From: an uncultured Collinsella sp. | GTDB lineage: Bacteria; Actinomycetota; Coriobacteriia; Coriobacteriales; Coriobacteriaceae | NCBI GenBank assembly: GCA_902462065.1 | Contig: CABQAK010000001.1 | Location: forward strand, 34,226 to 98,225 | Length of the DNA: 64,000 nt | Direction: 5' to 3' | Part shown: positions 14,731-23,852 of the stretch, in pieces | Layout: each line of letters opens with the position of its first letter | Position numbering within the stretch: the first letter of the stretch is position 1 | Position numbers and translations under genes: made by a program | Notes under the pieces: generated by a model | What the model was told of the DNA's origin: nothing | Databases searched by the model: none | What the model saw: the letters and a program-made list of their open reading frames with translations, nothing else

Positions 14731-17481
14731 TTAGGCGGAGCGCTTCGCCTCGAGCTTGGCCTGGGCGGCAGCCAGGCGTGCGAGGGGCACGCGGTAGGGC
14801 GAGCAGGACACATAGTCCACATCGGCCACGTTAAACAGGCCCTTGATGGACTTGGGGTCGCCGCCGTGCTCGCCGCACACGCCAAAGTGCATGTCGGGAT
14901 TGGTGGCACGACCCTTCTCGACGGCCATACGCACCAGCTCAAGCACCGCCGCGTCGATGGTCTCGAAGGGGTTGTCCTTCAAGATCTTCTTGTGCATGTA
15001 CAGCGGGATGAACTTGGCCTCGGCATCGTCACGAGAGAAGCCGAAGGTCGTCTGGGTAAGGTCGTTGGTGCCAAAGCAGAAGAAATCTGCGTGAAGGGCG
15101 ATCTCGTCAGCGACCATGCAGGCGCGCGGCAGCTCGAGCATCGTGCCCACGTGAATGTTGAGCTCGACGCCCTCCTCGGCGGAAACCTCGGCGATCACGC
15201 GCTCGATGACCTCGCGAGTCTGAAAGTGCTCGGCCGTAATGGAAACGAGCGGGACCATAATCTCGGGACGCGGGTCGACGCCTTCCTTGATAAGGCGGGC
15301 AGCAGCCGTGGCGACGGCGCGAACCTGCATGAGCGGCAGATCGCTAAAGACGACGGACAGGCGCACGCCGCGCAGACCGAGCATGGGGTTCGACTCGACC
15401 ATGCCGTCGATACGACGCAGGCGGGCGCGCAGGACGGCAAGCTCTTCCTCGCTAGCGCCAGCGGCTTCCTTCTTGGTGATGGCGACCTCGAGCTCGCGAG
15501 GATTATCCAGGAACTCATGAAGCGGCGGATCGAGCAGGCGGACGACCACATCGCGACCGGACATGGTCTTGAACATCGCCAGGAAGTCCTCCGACTGAAC
15601 CTTGAGCAGGTCGGCCAGGGCTTGCTGCTTCACGGCCTCATCGTCAGACAGGATAAAGCTCTGGATAATGTTCTTGCGATCGCCCAGGAACATGTGCTCG
15701 GTGCGGCACAGGCCTATGGCCTCGGCGCCAAACTCGAGTGCGAGCGCGGCGTCCTCGGGGTTGTCGGCATTAACGCGCACGTGGTTGGCGTGGCCACCGG
15801 TCTCGTCCAGACGAATCTCGTCGGCCCAGGACAGGATGGTGTCCAGATCGCCGGTGAGCTCAGCGGAGACCAGGTCGACGGGACCGTCGACGACGATGCC
15901 CTGGGTGCCGTCGATGGAGATGATGTCGCCCTCGTGCAGCACGCGATCGCTGCCCTCGATACGCACGACCTTCTCGGCGGCGTCGATGTGGAAGCGCTCA
16001 ACGCCGCAGACGCAGGGCGTACCCATGCCGCGGGCGATAACGGCGGCATGGCTCGTCTTGCCACCATGGCTGGTCAGGATGCCCTCGGCGGCGACCATGC
16101 CCTTCAGGTCGTCGGGGTTGGTCTCCCAGCGAACCAGAATGACTTTGCGGCCCTCGTTGGCGCGCGCGACGGCATCATCGCTCGAGAAAACGACCTCGCC
16201 CACGGCGGCACCGGGGCTGGCGTTAAGACCGCAGGCCAGCGCCTCGTACTTCTTGGAGGCGTCAAACTGCGGGTGCAGGAGCTGGTCAAGCTGCGCGGGA
16301 TCGATGCGGCTTACGGCCTCCTCGCGGGTGATCAGTCCCTCCTCGACCATTTCGATAGCGATGCGCAGGGCGGCAGTGGCGGTACGCTTGCCCACGCGGG
16401 TCTGGAGCATCCAGAGCTTGCCCTGCTCGATGGTGAACTCAATATCGCACATATCGCGATAGTGATCCTCGAGCGTCAGGAAGACGCGCTCGAGCTCCTC
16501 GCCCGCGGACTCAAGGCCCGGGGTGGCCTTGAGGTCGGCGATGGGCTCGGTGTTGCGGATGCCGGCGACGACATCCTCGCCCTGGGCGTTGACTAGAAAG
16601 TCGCCGTAGAACTCCTTAGTGCCGTCGGCCGGGTTGCGCGTAAAGGCGACGCCGGTCGCGGAGGTCTCACCCTTGTTGCCAAAGGCCATGGCCTGGACGT
16701 TGACGGCAGTACCGAGCTCGTCGGAGATGCCGTGCTGTTTGCGGTAGATGCAGGCGCGCTCGTTCATCCAGCTGCCAAAGACGGCCTGGATGGCAAGGCG
16801 CAGCTGAAGCTCAGGATCGTGCGGGAAGACGGGCTTGCCGTCGGCGACCTCGAGCTCGGGATACAGGGCGGCCTCGACGTTATCAGAGAAGATGCCCTTG
16901 AAGGTCTCGACAAGCTCCTGAAGGTCCTCGGCCGAGAGCTCGGAATCGACGCGAACGCCGGCGACCAGGCGGGCCTGGGTCAGGGCGTTCTCGAACAGGT
17001 CGGCATCAACACCCATAACGACGTTGGAGAACATCTGGATAAAGCGGCGGTAGCTATCCCAGGCAAAACGCGAGTTTTGCGTCTGCGCGATGAGACCCTG
17101 AACAGAGTCGTCGTTGAGGCCAAGGTTGAGAACCGTGTCCATCATACCAGGCATAGAAAACGGAGCGCCCGAGCGAACCGACACGAGTAGCGGATCATTG
17201 TCGTCACCGAGCTTCTTGCCACAGCGGGCCTCGAGGTCCGCCTCGGCGGCAACGATCTCATCAAGTGCGCCCTCGGGCCACACGTTGCCGGCACCGGAGT
17301 ACTCGACACAGGTCTGGCAGGTAATGGTAAAGCCACCGGGAACCGGCAGGCCGATGCGGCTCATCTCGGCAAGGTTTGCGCCCTTGCCGCCAAGCACGAA
17401 GTTCATGGACTTGTCGCCCTCAGTGACACAGGTGCCCTGGACGTCGGTTCCAAAACGGTAAACCCTCTTGCAATCGCTCAC
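14731..17481 (-). CDS. ppdK: Pyruvate, phosphate dikinase
   Basis: Interconverts pyruvate + ATP + Pi and PEP + AMP + PPi. 916 residues, normal for a single-chain PPDK. N-terminal nucleotide-binding domain (FVLGGKGANLAEMSRIGLPV, VRSGAPFSMPGMMDTVLNLG, FRNPADG-like FTRNPADGTKEFYG), central swivelling phosphohistidine domain with GILTSHGGKTSHAAVIARGM, and a C-terminal PEP/pyruvate barrel (GLCRTEHMF, EFFC-equivalent DFFCFGTNDLTQTTFGFSRD, GVCGEHGGDP with the catalytic Cys). GTG at 17481 is chosen, 5 nt after AAGGGGAA. Its regulator ppsR is the next gene upstream, so activity is likely controlled by phosphorylation near the active His. Confidence 0.97.
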   Translation of the reverse strand: MSDCKRVYRFGTDVQGTCVTEGDKSMNFVLGGKGANLAEMSRIGLPVPGGFTITCQTCVEYSGAGNVWPEGALDEIVAAEADLEARCGKKLGDDNDPLLVSVRSGAPFSMPGMMDTVLNLGLNDDSVQGLIAQTQNSRFAWDSYRRFIQMFSNVVMGVDADLFENALTQARLVAGVRVDSELSAEDLQELVETFKGIFSDNVEAALYPELEVADGKPVFPHDPELQLRLAIQAVFGSWMNERACIYRKQHGISDELGTAVNVQAMAFGNKGETSATGVAFTRNPADGTKEFYGDFLVNAQGEDVVAGIRNTEPIADLKATPGLESAGEELERVFLTLEDHYRDMCDIEFTIEQGKLWMLQTRVGKRTATAALRIAIEMVEEGLITREEAVSRIDPAQLDQLLHPQFDASKKYEALACGLNASPGAAVGEVVFSSDDAVARANEGRKVILVRWETNPDDLKGMVAAEGILTSHGGKTSHAAVIARGMGTPCVCGVERFHIDAAEKVVRIEGSDRVLHEGDIISIDGTQGIVVDGPVDLVSAELTGDLDTILSWADEIRLDETGGHANHVRVNADNPEDAALALEFGAEAIGLCRTEHMFLGDRKNIIQSFILSDDEAVKQQALADLLKVQSEDFLAMFKTMSGRDVVVRLLDPPLHEFLDNPRELEVAITKKEAAGASEEELAVLRARLRRIDGMVESNPMLGLRGVRLSVVFSDLPLMQVRAVATAAARLIKEGVDPRPEIMVPLVSITAEHFQTREVIERVIAEVSAEEGVELNIHVGTMLELPRACMVADEIALHADFFCFGTNDLTQTTFGFSRDDAEAKFIPLYMHKKILKDNPFETIDAAVLELVRMAVEKGRATNPDMHFGVCGEHGGDPKSIKGLFNVADVDYVSCSPYRVPLARLAAAQAKLEAKRSA

Positions 17482-17556
17482 GATACTTCCCCTTCCATGC
17501 ACTTACGCGCACGACCGTGGTAACGAATCGACCCGCCGGATGCGGGCCGTGAGGGA

Positions 17557-17562
17557 ACTATA
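17557..17562 (-). promoter_or_regulatory. Possible -10 box of ppdK
   Basis: TATAGT on the minus strand, about 76 nt upstream of the ppdK start, without a good -35 at the usual distance. The repeats at 17604-17651 lie immediately upstream, where an activator could compensate. Confidence 0.3.
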
Positions 17563-17603
17563 CGACCGGATTTGAACGGGCTTGAGCAGAGGATACGCGG
17601 TTT

Positions 17604-17651
17604 GGTAAACGTGCTAAAACTGGCGGTAAACGGTAGGTAAAGTTGGTTACC
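17604..17651 (-). repeat. Phased GGTAAA(C)G repeats upstream of ppdK
   Basis: GGTAAACG at 17604 and 17625, GGTAAAG at 17636 and the related GGTTACC at 17645. The first three are 21 and 11 bp apart, i.e. close to whole helical turns, so a protein could bind one DNA face. They stand upstream of the putative -10 of ppdK in the largest gap of the window. Confidence 0.5.
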
Positions 17652-17731
17652 TTATGAAGATACCACTACAATAAAAAAGCAGGTCAGATGCGATGTTTTT
17701 GCTAAATCGCTTTATCAAAATGCTACTAATA

Positions 17732-18598
17732 TTAGGCGCGGCGGGTGGCTCGGCGGGCGCGAGCTTCTTGGATTTCCTCCAAGTGGCTAATGATCTCGGC
17801 AGCGCTTTCCTCGATGGCCTTGCCGTCGGTACGCACCACAAAGCAGCCTAGGCGCTTCATGAGGGCACGAGCTTCCTCGAGCTCGCTGCGCACGCTCTCG
17901 GGCTCGGCATAGGAGCCGGCGACGGCACGGGCGTAGTCGTCGCCCAAGCGGCTATCGCGAATTTCGGAAATCACATCGACGGTCGAAATCAGGCCGAACA
18001 AGCGCATCGGGTCAACCTCGTAAATCGACTTGGGCGGCTCTATGCCGTGGGCCAACGGAACATTGGCAACCTTGTAACCTTGAAAGGCCAAAAACATCGA
18101 CAGCGGCGTCTTGGACGTGCGCGATACGCCCAACAGCACGATATCGGCACCCGACAGATCGTCGCAACCGCGCCCGTCATCGTGCTCAACGAAATACTCC
18201 ATGGCCTCGATACGATGGAAATAGCGGTCATCGGTCTTGTGAATCACGCCCGCGATGCCCTTGGGCGTCGCACCGATGAGCGACGACAGCACGGCGAGCG
18301 TCGGACCGATCAGGTCGACCGAGCGAATGTGCAGCATGCCCAAGTAGTCGAGCACACGAGCACGAAGGGCCGGGTCGACAATGGTGTGGAACACGGCGAT
18401 ATCGCGATGGCCGTCATCGACGCGCGGCCCCACAAATGACTTGACCTGCTCCACGGAGGTCACCTTGGGCAGGCGCAAAACGCGAAAAGCCCCTTCATCA
18501 AATTGCCCGGAAGCCGCAAGCACCACCTCACAAGCAGTATCACCGAGCGAGTCGGAGATAACGATAACGGTGGGACGAACGGCGACCGGGCAATCCAT
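17732..18598 (-). CDS. ppsR: Pyruvate, phosphate dikinase regulatory protein (bifunctional kinase/pyrophosphorylase)
   Basis: DUF299/PSRP family: phosphorylates and dephosphorylates a Thr next to the catalytic His of PPDK (or PEP synthase), depending on ADP and Pi. 288 residues; VIVISDSLGDTACEVV at about 12-27, the unusual P-loop LLGVSRTSKTPLSMFLA at about 154-170, and YKVANVPLAHGIEPP. Next to ppdK, which makes PPDK rather than PEP synthase the target. It follows glyS by 34 nt, so it may be transcribed with glyQS. The C-terminus is Arg/Ala-rich. Confidence 0.95.
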   Translation of the reverse strand: MDCPVAVRPTVIVISDSLGDTACEVVLAASGQFDEGAFRVLRLPKVTSVEQVKSFVGPRVDDGHRDIAVFHTIVDPALRARVLDYLGMLHIRSVDLIGPTLAVLSSLIGATPKGIAGVIHKTDDRYFHRIEAMEYFVEHDDGRGCDDLSGADIVLLGVSRTSKTPLSMFLAFQGYKVANVPLAHGIEPPKSIYEVDPMRLFGLISTVDVISEIRDSRLGDDYARAVAGSYAEPESVRSELEEARALMKRLGCFVVRTDGKAIEESAAEIISHLEEIQEARARRATRRA

Positions 18599-18632
18599 GC
18601 GGGGCTCCTTTTGCGCTTACGCGCAGGCTGGC

Positions 18633-20729
18633 TTACTTTTTGCGGGCAAGCTCACCGATATTGGCGATGCCGGAGAAAACGGCCTCGAAGCGGTTGAGCA
18701 GCTTAAGGCGATTATCGCGGAGCTGCTCGTCCTTGTCCATGACCATGACCTCGTCGAAGAAGCGGTCGATGGGGGCGCGCAGGGCGGCGAGGGCGGCAAA
18801 TGCGGCCGGGTAATCCTCGGCAGCGAGAGCAGCATCGACGGCGGTCTGAGCGGCCTCGGAGGCGTCGGCAAGCGCAAGCTCAACCTCGCCCATCAGGGCG
18901 CGGTCGTACTCCGCACCCAGCTCGGGCTTGGAGATGTGCGCGGCGCGGGCATAGGCGGTAGCCAGGTTGCCGAAGGTCTCGGCGTCGTTCTTGCGGGCCT
19001 CATCGAGCGCGGCGCAGCGGGCGAAGAAGACGGACGGGGCGATGATGTGCACCGCGGAGACGGCGGCGACGGTATCGGTCGGGATCTTTTCGTCACGGGC
19101 CATGCTCACCAGACGGCCGTGGAAGAAGTCACGGACCTGCTGGGCGACCTCGGCGGCGTCGAACTCAATGCCCTGCTCGCTATAGAGCTCGAGAGCGAAG
19201 TCGATGAGCGACGTGGGGTCAATCGGCAGACGATCGCGCAGGATGTTGATGATGCCGATAGCGGCACGACGCAGCGCGTAGGGGTCGGAGGAGCCGGTCG
19301 GGGGCTCGCCGATGGCAAAGATACCGGCGATGGTATCGAGCTTGTCGGCGCAGGCCACGATGCAGCCAGCGGTGCCCTCGGGCAGCTCGTCACCGGCAAA
19401 GCGAGGACGATAGTGATCGCGAATAGCATGGGCGACCTCGTCGTTCTCCCCCATCGCGGTCGCATAATAACCGCCCATCACGCCCTGCTGGCTCGTGAAC
19501 TCGACAACGGCGTTGGACACCAGGTCTGCCTTGCACAGGTGCGCGGCGCGAGCGGCGTCGGCGGCAAGATGGGCGCCCAGATGAGCCTCGCGGGCGATAG
19601 CGAGCGCGAGCTGCTCGATGCGCTCGGACTTGGCGAGCACGCTACCGAGCTTCTCCTGGAAGGCAACCTTGGCCAGACGCTCACGGAATTCGTCGAGGGA
19701 GATCTTCAGGTCCTCCTCGTAGAAGAACTTTGCGTCGTCCAGACGGGCGCGCACGACGCGCTCGTTGCCGTCGATCACGCGCTCGGCGTTCTCGGGCTTG
19801 CTGTTGGAAACGACCACGAACTCACGCGTGAGCTTACCCTCGCCGTCATATATCGGGAAGTAGCGCTGGTTGGTGAGCATGGACTCACAGATGATCTCGT
19901 GCGGGACCTTGAGGAACTCCTCATCGAAAGTACCGACGAGCACCGTCGGCCACTCGCAGAGGTTAATGACCTCCTCGAAGACCTTCTTGGGCGTGTCGAC
20001 ATGGCAGCCGGGGCGAGCGGCCTCGACTTCGGCGATACCGGCAAGGATAGCCTCGCGGCGACGCTCGGCAGAGAGCACGCCGGCGTCCTCGAGCACCTGC
20101 TCGTAGACGGCGGGGCTGGCGACCACATGGTCACCGGGGCCCAGAACGCGATGTCCGCGCGTGGTGTTGCCGCTCGTCACATCGGCAAACGACACGGGCA
20201 CGACGTCCTCGCCCAAAAGGCAGCAGATCCAACGGACCGGACGAACAAACGTAGCGTGCTCGTGGCCCCAGCGCTGGCTGCGGTAGTTGGGCCACTGCAG
20301 GCCGGCGATAGTCTTCTCGCACAGAGACGTCAGGATCGGCGTAGCCGGAGCGGAGGGAATGTTCTTCTCGGCGAACACGTACTCGCGGCCGTCGGTGTCC
20401 TCGCGACGGACCAGGTCCTCGGCAGCCACACCGCACTTGCGGGCAAAGCCCTGGGCGGCCTTGGTGGCGTTACCGTCGGCATCAAAGGCAATGTTTGCCG
20501 CGGGGCCGCGCTTGACCTCATGGACCTCATCGGTCGCAGTGGCGACGTTGGCCACGAGCGCAGCCAAACGACGCGGGCTCGAAATCACGCGGACCTCGCC
20601 ATGGGCCAGACCGGCCTCGTCGAGACCCTTGGCAATCATGGTGCCAAGCTGCTTGACGGCATTGTTCAGCGGTGCGGAGGGCATTTCCTCCGTACCGATC
20701 TCAAACAGGAAATCCTTAGCGTCTGCCAT
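18633..20729 (-). CDS. glyS: Glycine--tRNA ligase beta subunit
   Basis: Beta subunit of the heterotetrameric bacterial GlyRS; binds tRNA. 698 residues. FLFEIGTEEMPSAPLNNAVK at the N-terminus, ISSPRRLAALV, GFARKCG, WPNYRSQRWGHEHATFVRP (about 160-178), EWPTVLVGTFDEEFL, RYFPIYDGEG, VVRARLDDAKFFYEEDLK, TSQQGVMGGYYA and DPYALRRAAIGI, and a C-terminal anticodon-binding DALR-like region. ATG at 20729 lies 3 nt from the glyQ stop. Confidence 0.97.
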   Translation of the reverse strand: MADAKDFLFEIGTEEMPSAPLNNAVKQLGTMIAKGLDEAGLAHGEVRVISSPRRLAALVANVATATDEVHEVKRGPAANIAFDADGNATKAAQGFARKCGVAAEDLVRREDTDGREYVFAEKNIPSAPATPILTSLCEKTIAGLQWPNYRSQRWGHEHATFVRPVRWICCLLGEDVVPVSFADVTSGNTTRGHRVLGPGDHVVASPAVYEQVLEDAGVLSAERRREAILAGIAEVEAARPGCHVDTPKKVFEEVINLCEWPTVLVGTFDEEFLKVPHEIICESMLTNQRYFPIYDGEGKLTREFVVVSNSKPENAERVIDGNERVVRARLDDAKFFYEEDLKISLDEFRERLAKVAFQEKLGSVLAKSERIEQLALAIAREAHLGAHLAADAARAAHLCKADLVSNAVVEFTSQQGVMGGYYATAMGENDEVAHAIRDHYRPRFAGDELPEGTAGCIVACADKLDTIAGIFAIGEPPTGSSDPYALRRAAIGIINILRDRLPIDPTSLIDFALELYSEQGIEFDAAEVAQQVRDFFHGRLVSMARDEKIPTDTVAAVSAVHIIAPSVFFARCAALDEARKNDAETFGNLATAYARAAHISKPELGAEYDRALMGEVELALADASEAAQTAVDAALAAEDYPAAFAALAALRAPIDRFFDEVMVMDKDEQLRDNRLKLLNRFEAVFSGIANIGELARKK

Positions 20730-20732
20730 GGC

Positions 20733-21644
20733 TTACGCCACCTCGCCTTCCTGGTCGGCATTCTCGTTGACTCCGGCGACCTCGGCCATATAGGCCTCGC
20801 AGCACGCCTTGGCGACGGCGCGGACGCGCAGGATGTAGTTGGCACGCTCGACCGCGGACAGTGCGCCGCGGGCATCGAGCAGGTTGAAGGCATGGCTGCA
20901 CTTCATGACGCAGTCGTAAGCGGGCAGCGGCAGCTTGCGCTCAAGGCAGGAGTGGCACTCGGCCTCGTAGTCGTCAAACTTCTGACGCATCATCTCGACG
21001 TTGGCGACCTCAAAGTTGTAGGCGCTAAACTCGCGCTCGTTCTCCAGGAACACGTCGCCATAGGTCATCGGCGTGCCATCGGGCAGATAGCTCCACACCA
21101 GGTCGTAGACGGAGTTGACGCCCTGAGCGTACATGGCGATGCGCTCCAGACCATAGGTAATCTCGACGGGCACAGGGTCGACCTCGATGCCGCCCACCTG
21201 CTGGAAGTACGTAAACTGCGTGACCTCCATGCCGTTGAGCCAGACCTCCCAGCCAAGGCCCCAGGCGCCCAGCGTCGGGCTCTCCCAGTCGTCCTCGACA
21301 AAACGGACGTCATGGTCGTTGGGGTCCAGACCGATAGCGGCAAGAGACCCCAGGTAAAGCTCCTGGGCGTTGACCGGCGAGGGCTTGATGAGCACCTGGA
21401 ACTGATAGTAGTGCTGCATGCGGTTGGGATTCTCGCCGTAGCGGCCGTCGGCAGGACGGCGGCAAGGCTGAGCGTAGCAGGTGCGCCACTCGGCGGGACC
21501 GAGCGAGCGCAACGTGGTCGCGGTGTGGAAGGTACCGGCACCGACCTCGGAGTCATAGGGCTGCATAATGACGCAGCCCTGCTCGCCCCAGTACTGCTGG
21601 AGGCGCAGGATGATGTCTTGGAAGGAAAGCGATGAAGCGTTCAT
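20733..21644 (-). CDS. glyQ: Glycine--tRNA ligase alpha subunit
   Basis: Catalytic alpha subunit. 303 residues. LSFQDIILRLQQYWGEQGC, MQPYDSEVGAGTFHTATTLR, YAQPCRRPADGRYGENPNR, FQVLIKPSP, DVRFVEDDWESPTLGAWGLG, WLNGMEVTQFTYFQQVGGI and YGLERIAMYAQG are all intact. ATG at 21644. A TATAGT at 21691-21696 may be its -10. The leader is too short for a T-box. Confidence 0.97.
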   Translation of the reverse strand: MNASSLSFQDIILRLQQYWGEQGCVIMQPYDSEVGAGTFHTATTLRSLGPAEWRTCYAQPCRRPADGRYGENPNRMQHYYQFQVLIKPSPVNAQELYLGSLAAIGLDPNDHDVRFVEDDWESPTLGAWGLGWEVWLNGMEVTQFTYFQQVGGIEVDPVPVEITYGLERIAMYAQGVNSVYDLVWSYLPDGTPMTYGDVFLENEREFSAYNFEVANVEMMRQKFDDYEAECHSCLERKLPLPAYDCVMKCSHAFNLLDARGALSAVERANYILRVRAVAKACCEAYMAEVAGVNENADQEGEVA

Positions 21645-21690
21645 GCCTCTAATATCCCCTCGTCGAAACGATTACACGGTTAGGTACTGT

Positions 21691-21696
21691 ACTATA
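21691..21696 (-). promoter_or_regulatory. Possible -10 box of glyQ-glyS
   Basis: TATAGT on the minus strand, 47 nt upstream of the glyQ start and just past the lepB stop; no good -35 partner. Confidence 0.3.
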
Positions 21697-21703
21697 GCGG
21701 TTT

Positions 21704-22267
21704 TTAGTCGATAGTGCCGATGCGGTTGAGCGGCCAGTAGCGCACAAGCGCCACGGCGATCAAATCAGAGCGATCGACGGGACCAAAGTAGCGTGAGTCG
21801 GCAGAGTTTTCGCGGTTATCGCCCATCACCCACACGCACCCGTCGGGAACGGTGTAGGGATAGCTTACCTGAGCGCCGGGAGCCTGGACCGAAAGCGGCC
21901 AGCTCATGCCGGTCGTGTAGCCCTCGTCGAGCGCCTGGCCGTCAACGACCACCTTGCCGTCCTGAAGGTCGACCGTCTGGCCGGCCGTGGCAATAACACG
22001 CTTGACGAGAACATCGTGCTCGGAGGTGCCATCGGGGTTGTGGAACACCACGATATCGCCTTGGCTGACGGGCTGGCCGAGCTCAAGGCTCACCTTTTGC
22101 GCCAAGATCTGGTCGCCGATCTCGATCGTGGACTCCATGGAGCCGGTGGGCACCACAAAGGGTTCGACCACAAACGAGCGAATCAAGAAGGTAGCGACCA
22201 GTGCGATCGCAACGACCGCGATCCACTCAAACGCACCCTTTAGCACGGAATGCTGCGAAGGAACCAT
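21704..22267 (-). CDS. lepB: Signal peptidase I
   Basis: Membrane serine protease that removes Sec/Tat signal peptides. 187 residues with one N-terminal membrane helix (about 12-33). Catalytic Ser in PFVVPTGSMESTIE (about 45), Lys in DVLVKRVIATAGQ (about 87) and the box VMGDNRENSADSRYFG (about 147-162). ATG at 22267 lies 5 nt after GAGGAG, which overlaps the trmD stop region. It closes the rpsP-khpA-rimM-trmD-lepB run, an actinobacterial arrangement. Confidence 0.95.
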   Translation of the reverse strand: MVPSQHSVLKGAFEWIAVVAIALVATFLIRSFVVEPFVVPTGSMESTIEIGDQILAQKVSLELGQPVSQGDIVVFHNPDGTSEHDVLVKRVIATAGQTVDLQDGKVVVDGQALDEGYTTGMSWPLSVQAPGAQVSYPYTVPDGCVWVMGDNRENSADSRYFGPVDRSDLIAVALVRYWPLNRIGTID

Positions 22268-22269
22268 TC

Positions 22270-23028
22270 TCACTCCTCGCTCTGCGAATACGACGCGTCC
22301 AGAATCTCTTGCGCGTATGCGCGCTCCTCGGGCGTAAGCCGCGCCGTCTCGATCAGGTCGGGACGCCAGCGGCAGGTGCGCTCGATGGCGTTCTTGCGAC
22401 GCCAGACATCGACCTTGGCGTGATCGCCGCTCACAAGCACCGGAGGCACGCCCTCGCCGTTGAACTCGGCAGGACGGGTGTACTGCGCGTACTCGAGCAG
22501 GCCTCCGTCCTCGGCGGTCGAGAACGACTCGTCCACGTTGCTCATCTCGTCGCCCAGGGCGCCGGGGATGAGGCGTACGACGGCATCGGCAACGACCATG
22601 GCGGGTAGCTCGCCACCCGTGAGCACATAGTCGCCGATCGACAGACGCTCGTCGGCATACGCATACGCGCGCTCATCGACGCCTTCGTAGCGACTGCACA
22701 CAAACAGCAGGCGCTCGCTTTTGAGCAGGCGCTCGGCCACATGCTGCGTAAAGGGCTCGCCACAGGGGGTGAAGAACACAACCGTGGGCTTGGGACCCTC
22801 TGCGCTAATGGCCTCGATGGCCTCTGCGATAGGCTCGACCTTCATGAGCATGCCCTGCCCGCCGCCGTACGGCTCGTCATCGACGGTACGATGGCGGTCG
22901 TGCGTCCAGTCGCGCAGGTTATACGCCTTAAAATCAAAAAGGCCGGCCTTGCGGGCGCGGCCCAAAATCGATGTGGACATAACGGGCTCAAACATCTCGG
23001 GAAAGACCGAAAGGGTCTCGATCAGCAT
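22270..23028 (-). CDS. trmD: tRNA (guanine-N1)-methyltransferase
   Basis: Methylates G37 of tRNAs with G36, guarding against frameshifts. 252 residues with the SPOUT trefoil-knot motifs: IETLSVFPEMFEPVMSTSIL, YNLRDWTHDRHRTVDDEPYG, LFVCSRYEGVDERAY and SIGDYVLTGGELPAMV. C-terminal IERTCRWRPDLIE fits. ATG at 23028; the gene follows rimM by 10 nt. Confidence 0.97.
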   Translation of the reverse strand: MLIETLSVFPEMFEPVMSTSILGRARKAGLFDFKAYNLRDWTHDRHRTVDDEPYGGGQGMLMKVEPIAEAIEAISAEGPKPTVVFFTPCGEPFTQHVAERLLKSERLLFVCSRYEGVDERAYAYADERLSIGDYVLTGGELPAMVVADAVVRLIPGALGDEMSNVDESFSTAEDGGLLEYAQYTRPAEFNGEGVPPVLVSGDHAKVDVWRRKNAIERTCRWRPDLIETARLTPEERAYAQEILDASYSQSEE

Positions 23029-23038
23029 GTTGTCCTCC

Positions 23039-23560
23039 CTACTTGTCCATATCGATCAGGCCGTCCATAACGTGGACGGAAATTTTTCCTGTGTCGGGAA
23101 GATCGAGCACAACCTGCTCGATCACGGGAATCAGTACCTCGCCGTACCGATCGCCCTCGACAACCCAAACATCGTTCGCGGGCGTCGACATGATCTCGAC
23201 AATCGTGCCGAGCGAACCGAAGCGCTCGTCGACCACCTCGCGACCCATCAGGTCGGTATAGGCAGCGTCGAGCGAATCGAGCTCAAAATCGTCACGATTT
23301 GCCAGCACGTAGCATCCCGTGATGCCCTCGGCAGCCGTCAAGTCGTCAATGCCCTCAAACGAGACCAGATCGCCATCGCCCGTATCGGTGACGGACACGA
23401 CCGTGCAAAAGCGGTCGCGCTTGAGCGCCGGCGGCGTCAGGGCGACGCGCATACCAGGCTCTAATACAGAAGGAAGCCCCCGCAGCGGCTGCGCGAGGAC
23501 CTCCCCCTTTCTTCCGTGCGGCTTGACCACACGGGCGATGTTTTTGTACTGGGACCCCAA
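23039..23560 (-). CDS. rimM: Ribosome maturation factor RimM
   Basis: Assists 30S assembly by binding S19. 173 residues: N-terminal RimM barrel (IARVVKPHGRKGEVLAQPL at about 8-26) and C-terminal PRC barrel (LMGREVVDERFGSLGTIVEI, GEVLIPVIEQVV). The start is TTG at 23560; the ribosome site is poor (AGGA 2 nt away) and the start lies 1-2 codons after the khpA stop, so translation is probably coupled. No later start would keep the conserved KPHG segment. Confidence 0.94.
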   Translation of the reverse strand: MGSQYKNIARVVKPHGRKGEVLAQPLRGLPSVLEPGMRVALTPPALKRDRFCTVVSVTDTGDGDLVSFEGIDDLTAAEGITGCYVLANRDDFELDSLDAAYTDLMGREVVDERFGSLGTIVEIMSTPANDVWVVEGDRYGEVLIPVIEQVVLDLPDTGKISVHVMDGLIDMDK

Positions 23561-23564
23561 GGTC

Positions 23565-23849
23565 CTAGCCCAGAACCTCTACCTCGACAGCAGTGTCGAG
23601 GCGAGCGGCCAGTGCACGGGCGAGCGTGCGAATGGCCTTGATGGTACGGCCACGACGGCCGATGACCTTAGCGACGTCATCCTCGGCAACAGAAACCTCA
23701 ATCGTGGAGGCGTCGTCACCATCGATGACCTCAAGGCTCACGGAATCCGGGTCGTCGACGATCTGAACAACGAGATATTCGACGAGATCGGCGATGCGAT
23801 CTGAGAGCATTGCCTCACCCTCGAGCTGTGCAGCGTCAACCTCAGGCAC
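23565..23849 (-). CDS. khpA: KH-domain RNA-binding protein KhpA
   Basis: Small YlqC-family RNA-binding protein. 94 residues. The KH core is at about 45-85 with VIGRRGRTIKAIRTLARAL (GxxG loop GRRG). N-terminus from LSDRIADLVEYLVVQIVDDP. GTG at 23849 follows GAGGAG by 6 nt and lies just after the rpsP stop; an internal ATG at 23810 would give the more usual family length. Between rpsP and rimM, its standard place. Confidence 0.92.
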   Translation of the reverse strand: MPEVDAAQLEGEAMLSDRIADLVEYLVVQIVDDPDSVSLEVIDGDDASTIEVSVAEDDVAKVIGRRGRTIKAIRTLARALAARLDTAVEVEVLG

Positions 23850-23852
23850 GAT

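Noticed and set aside
14866..16596. 576-codon plus-strand frame opposite ppdK
   Set aside because: Shadow of the dikinase; no recognisable motifs.
17650..17731. Terminator after ppsR
   Set aside because: GCGAT/ATCGC can pair and TTTTTTATT lies further on, but stem and T-run are separated by more than 10 nt.
18381..21635. 1084-codon plus-strand frame opposite ppsR, glyS and glyQ
   Set aside because: Striking length, but it spans three well-supported genes and their gaps, lacks motifs and reads as reverse complement of biased codons.
20733..21705. T-box riboswitch ahead of glyQ
   Set aside because: The gap to lepB is about 60 nt, too short for a T-box, and no T-box sequence is visible.
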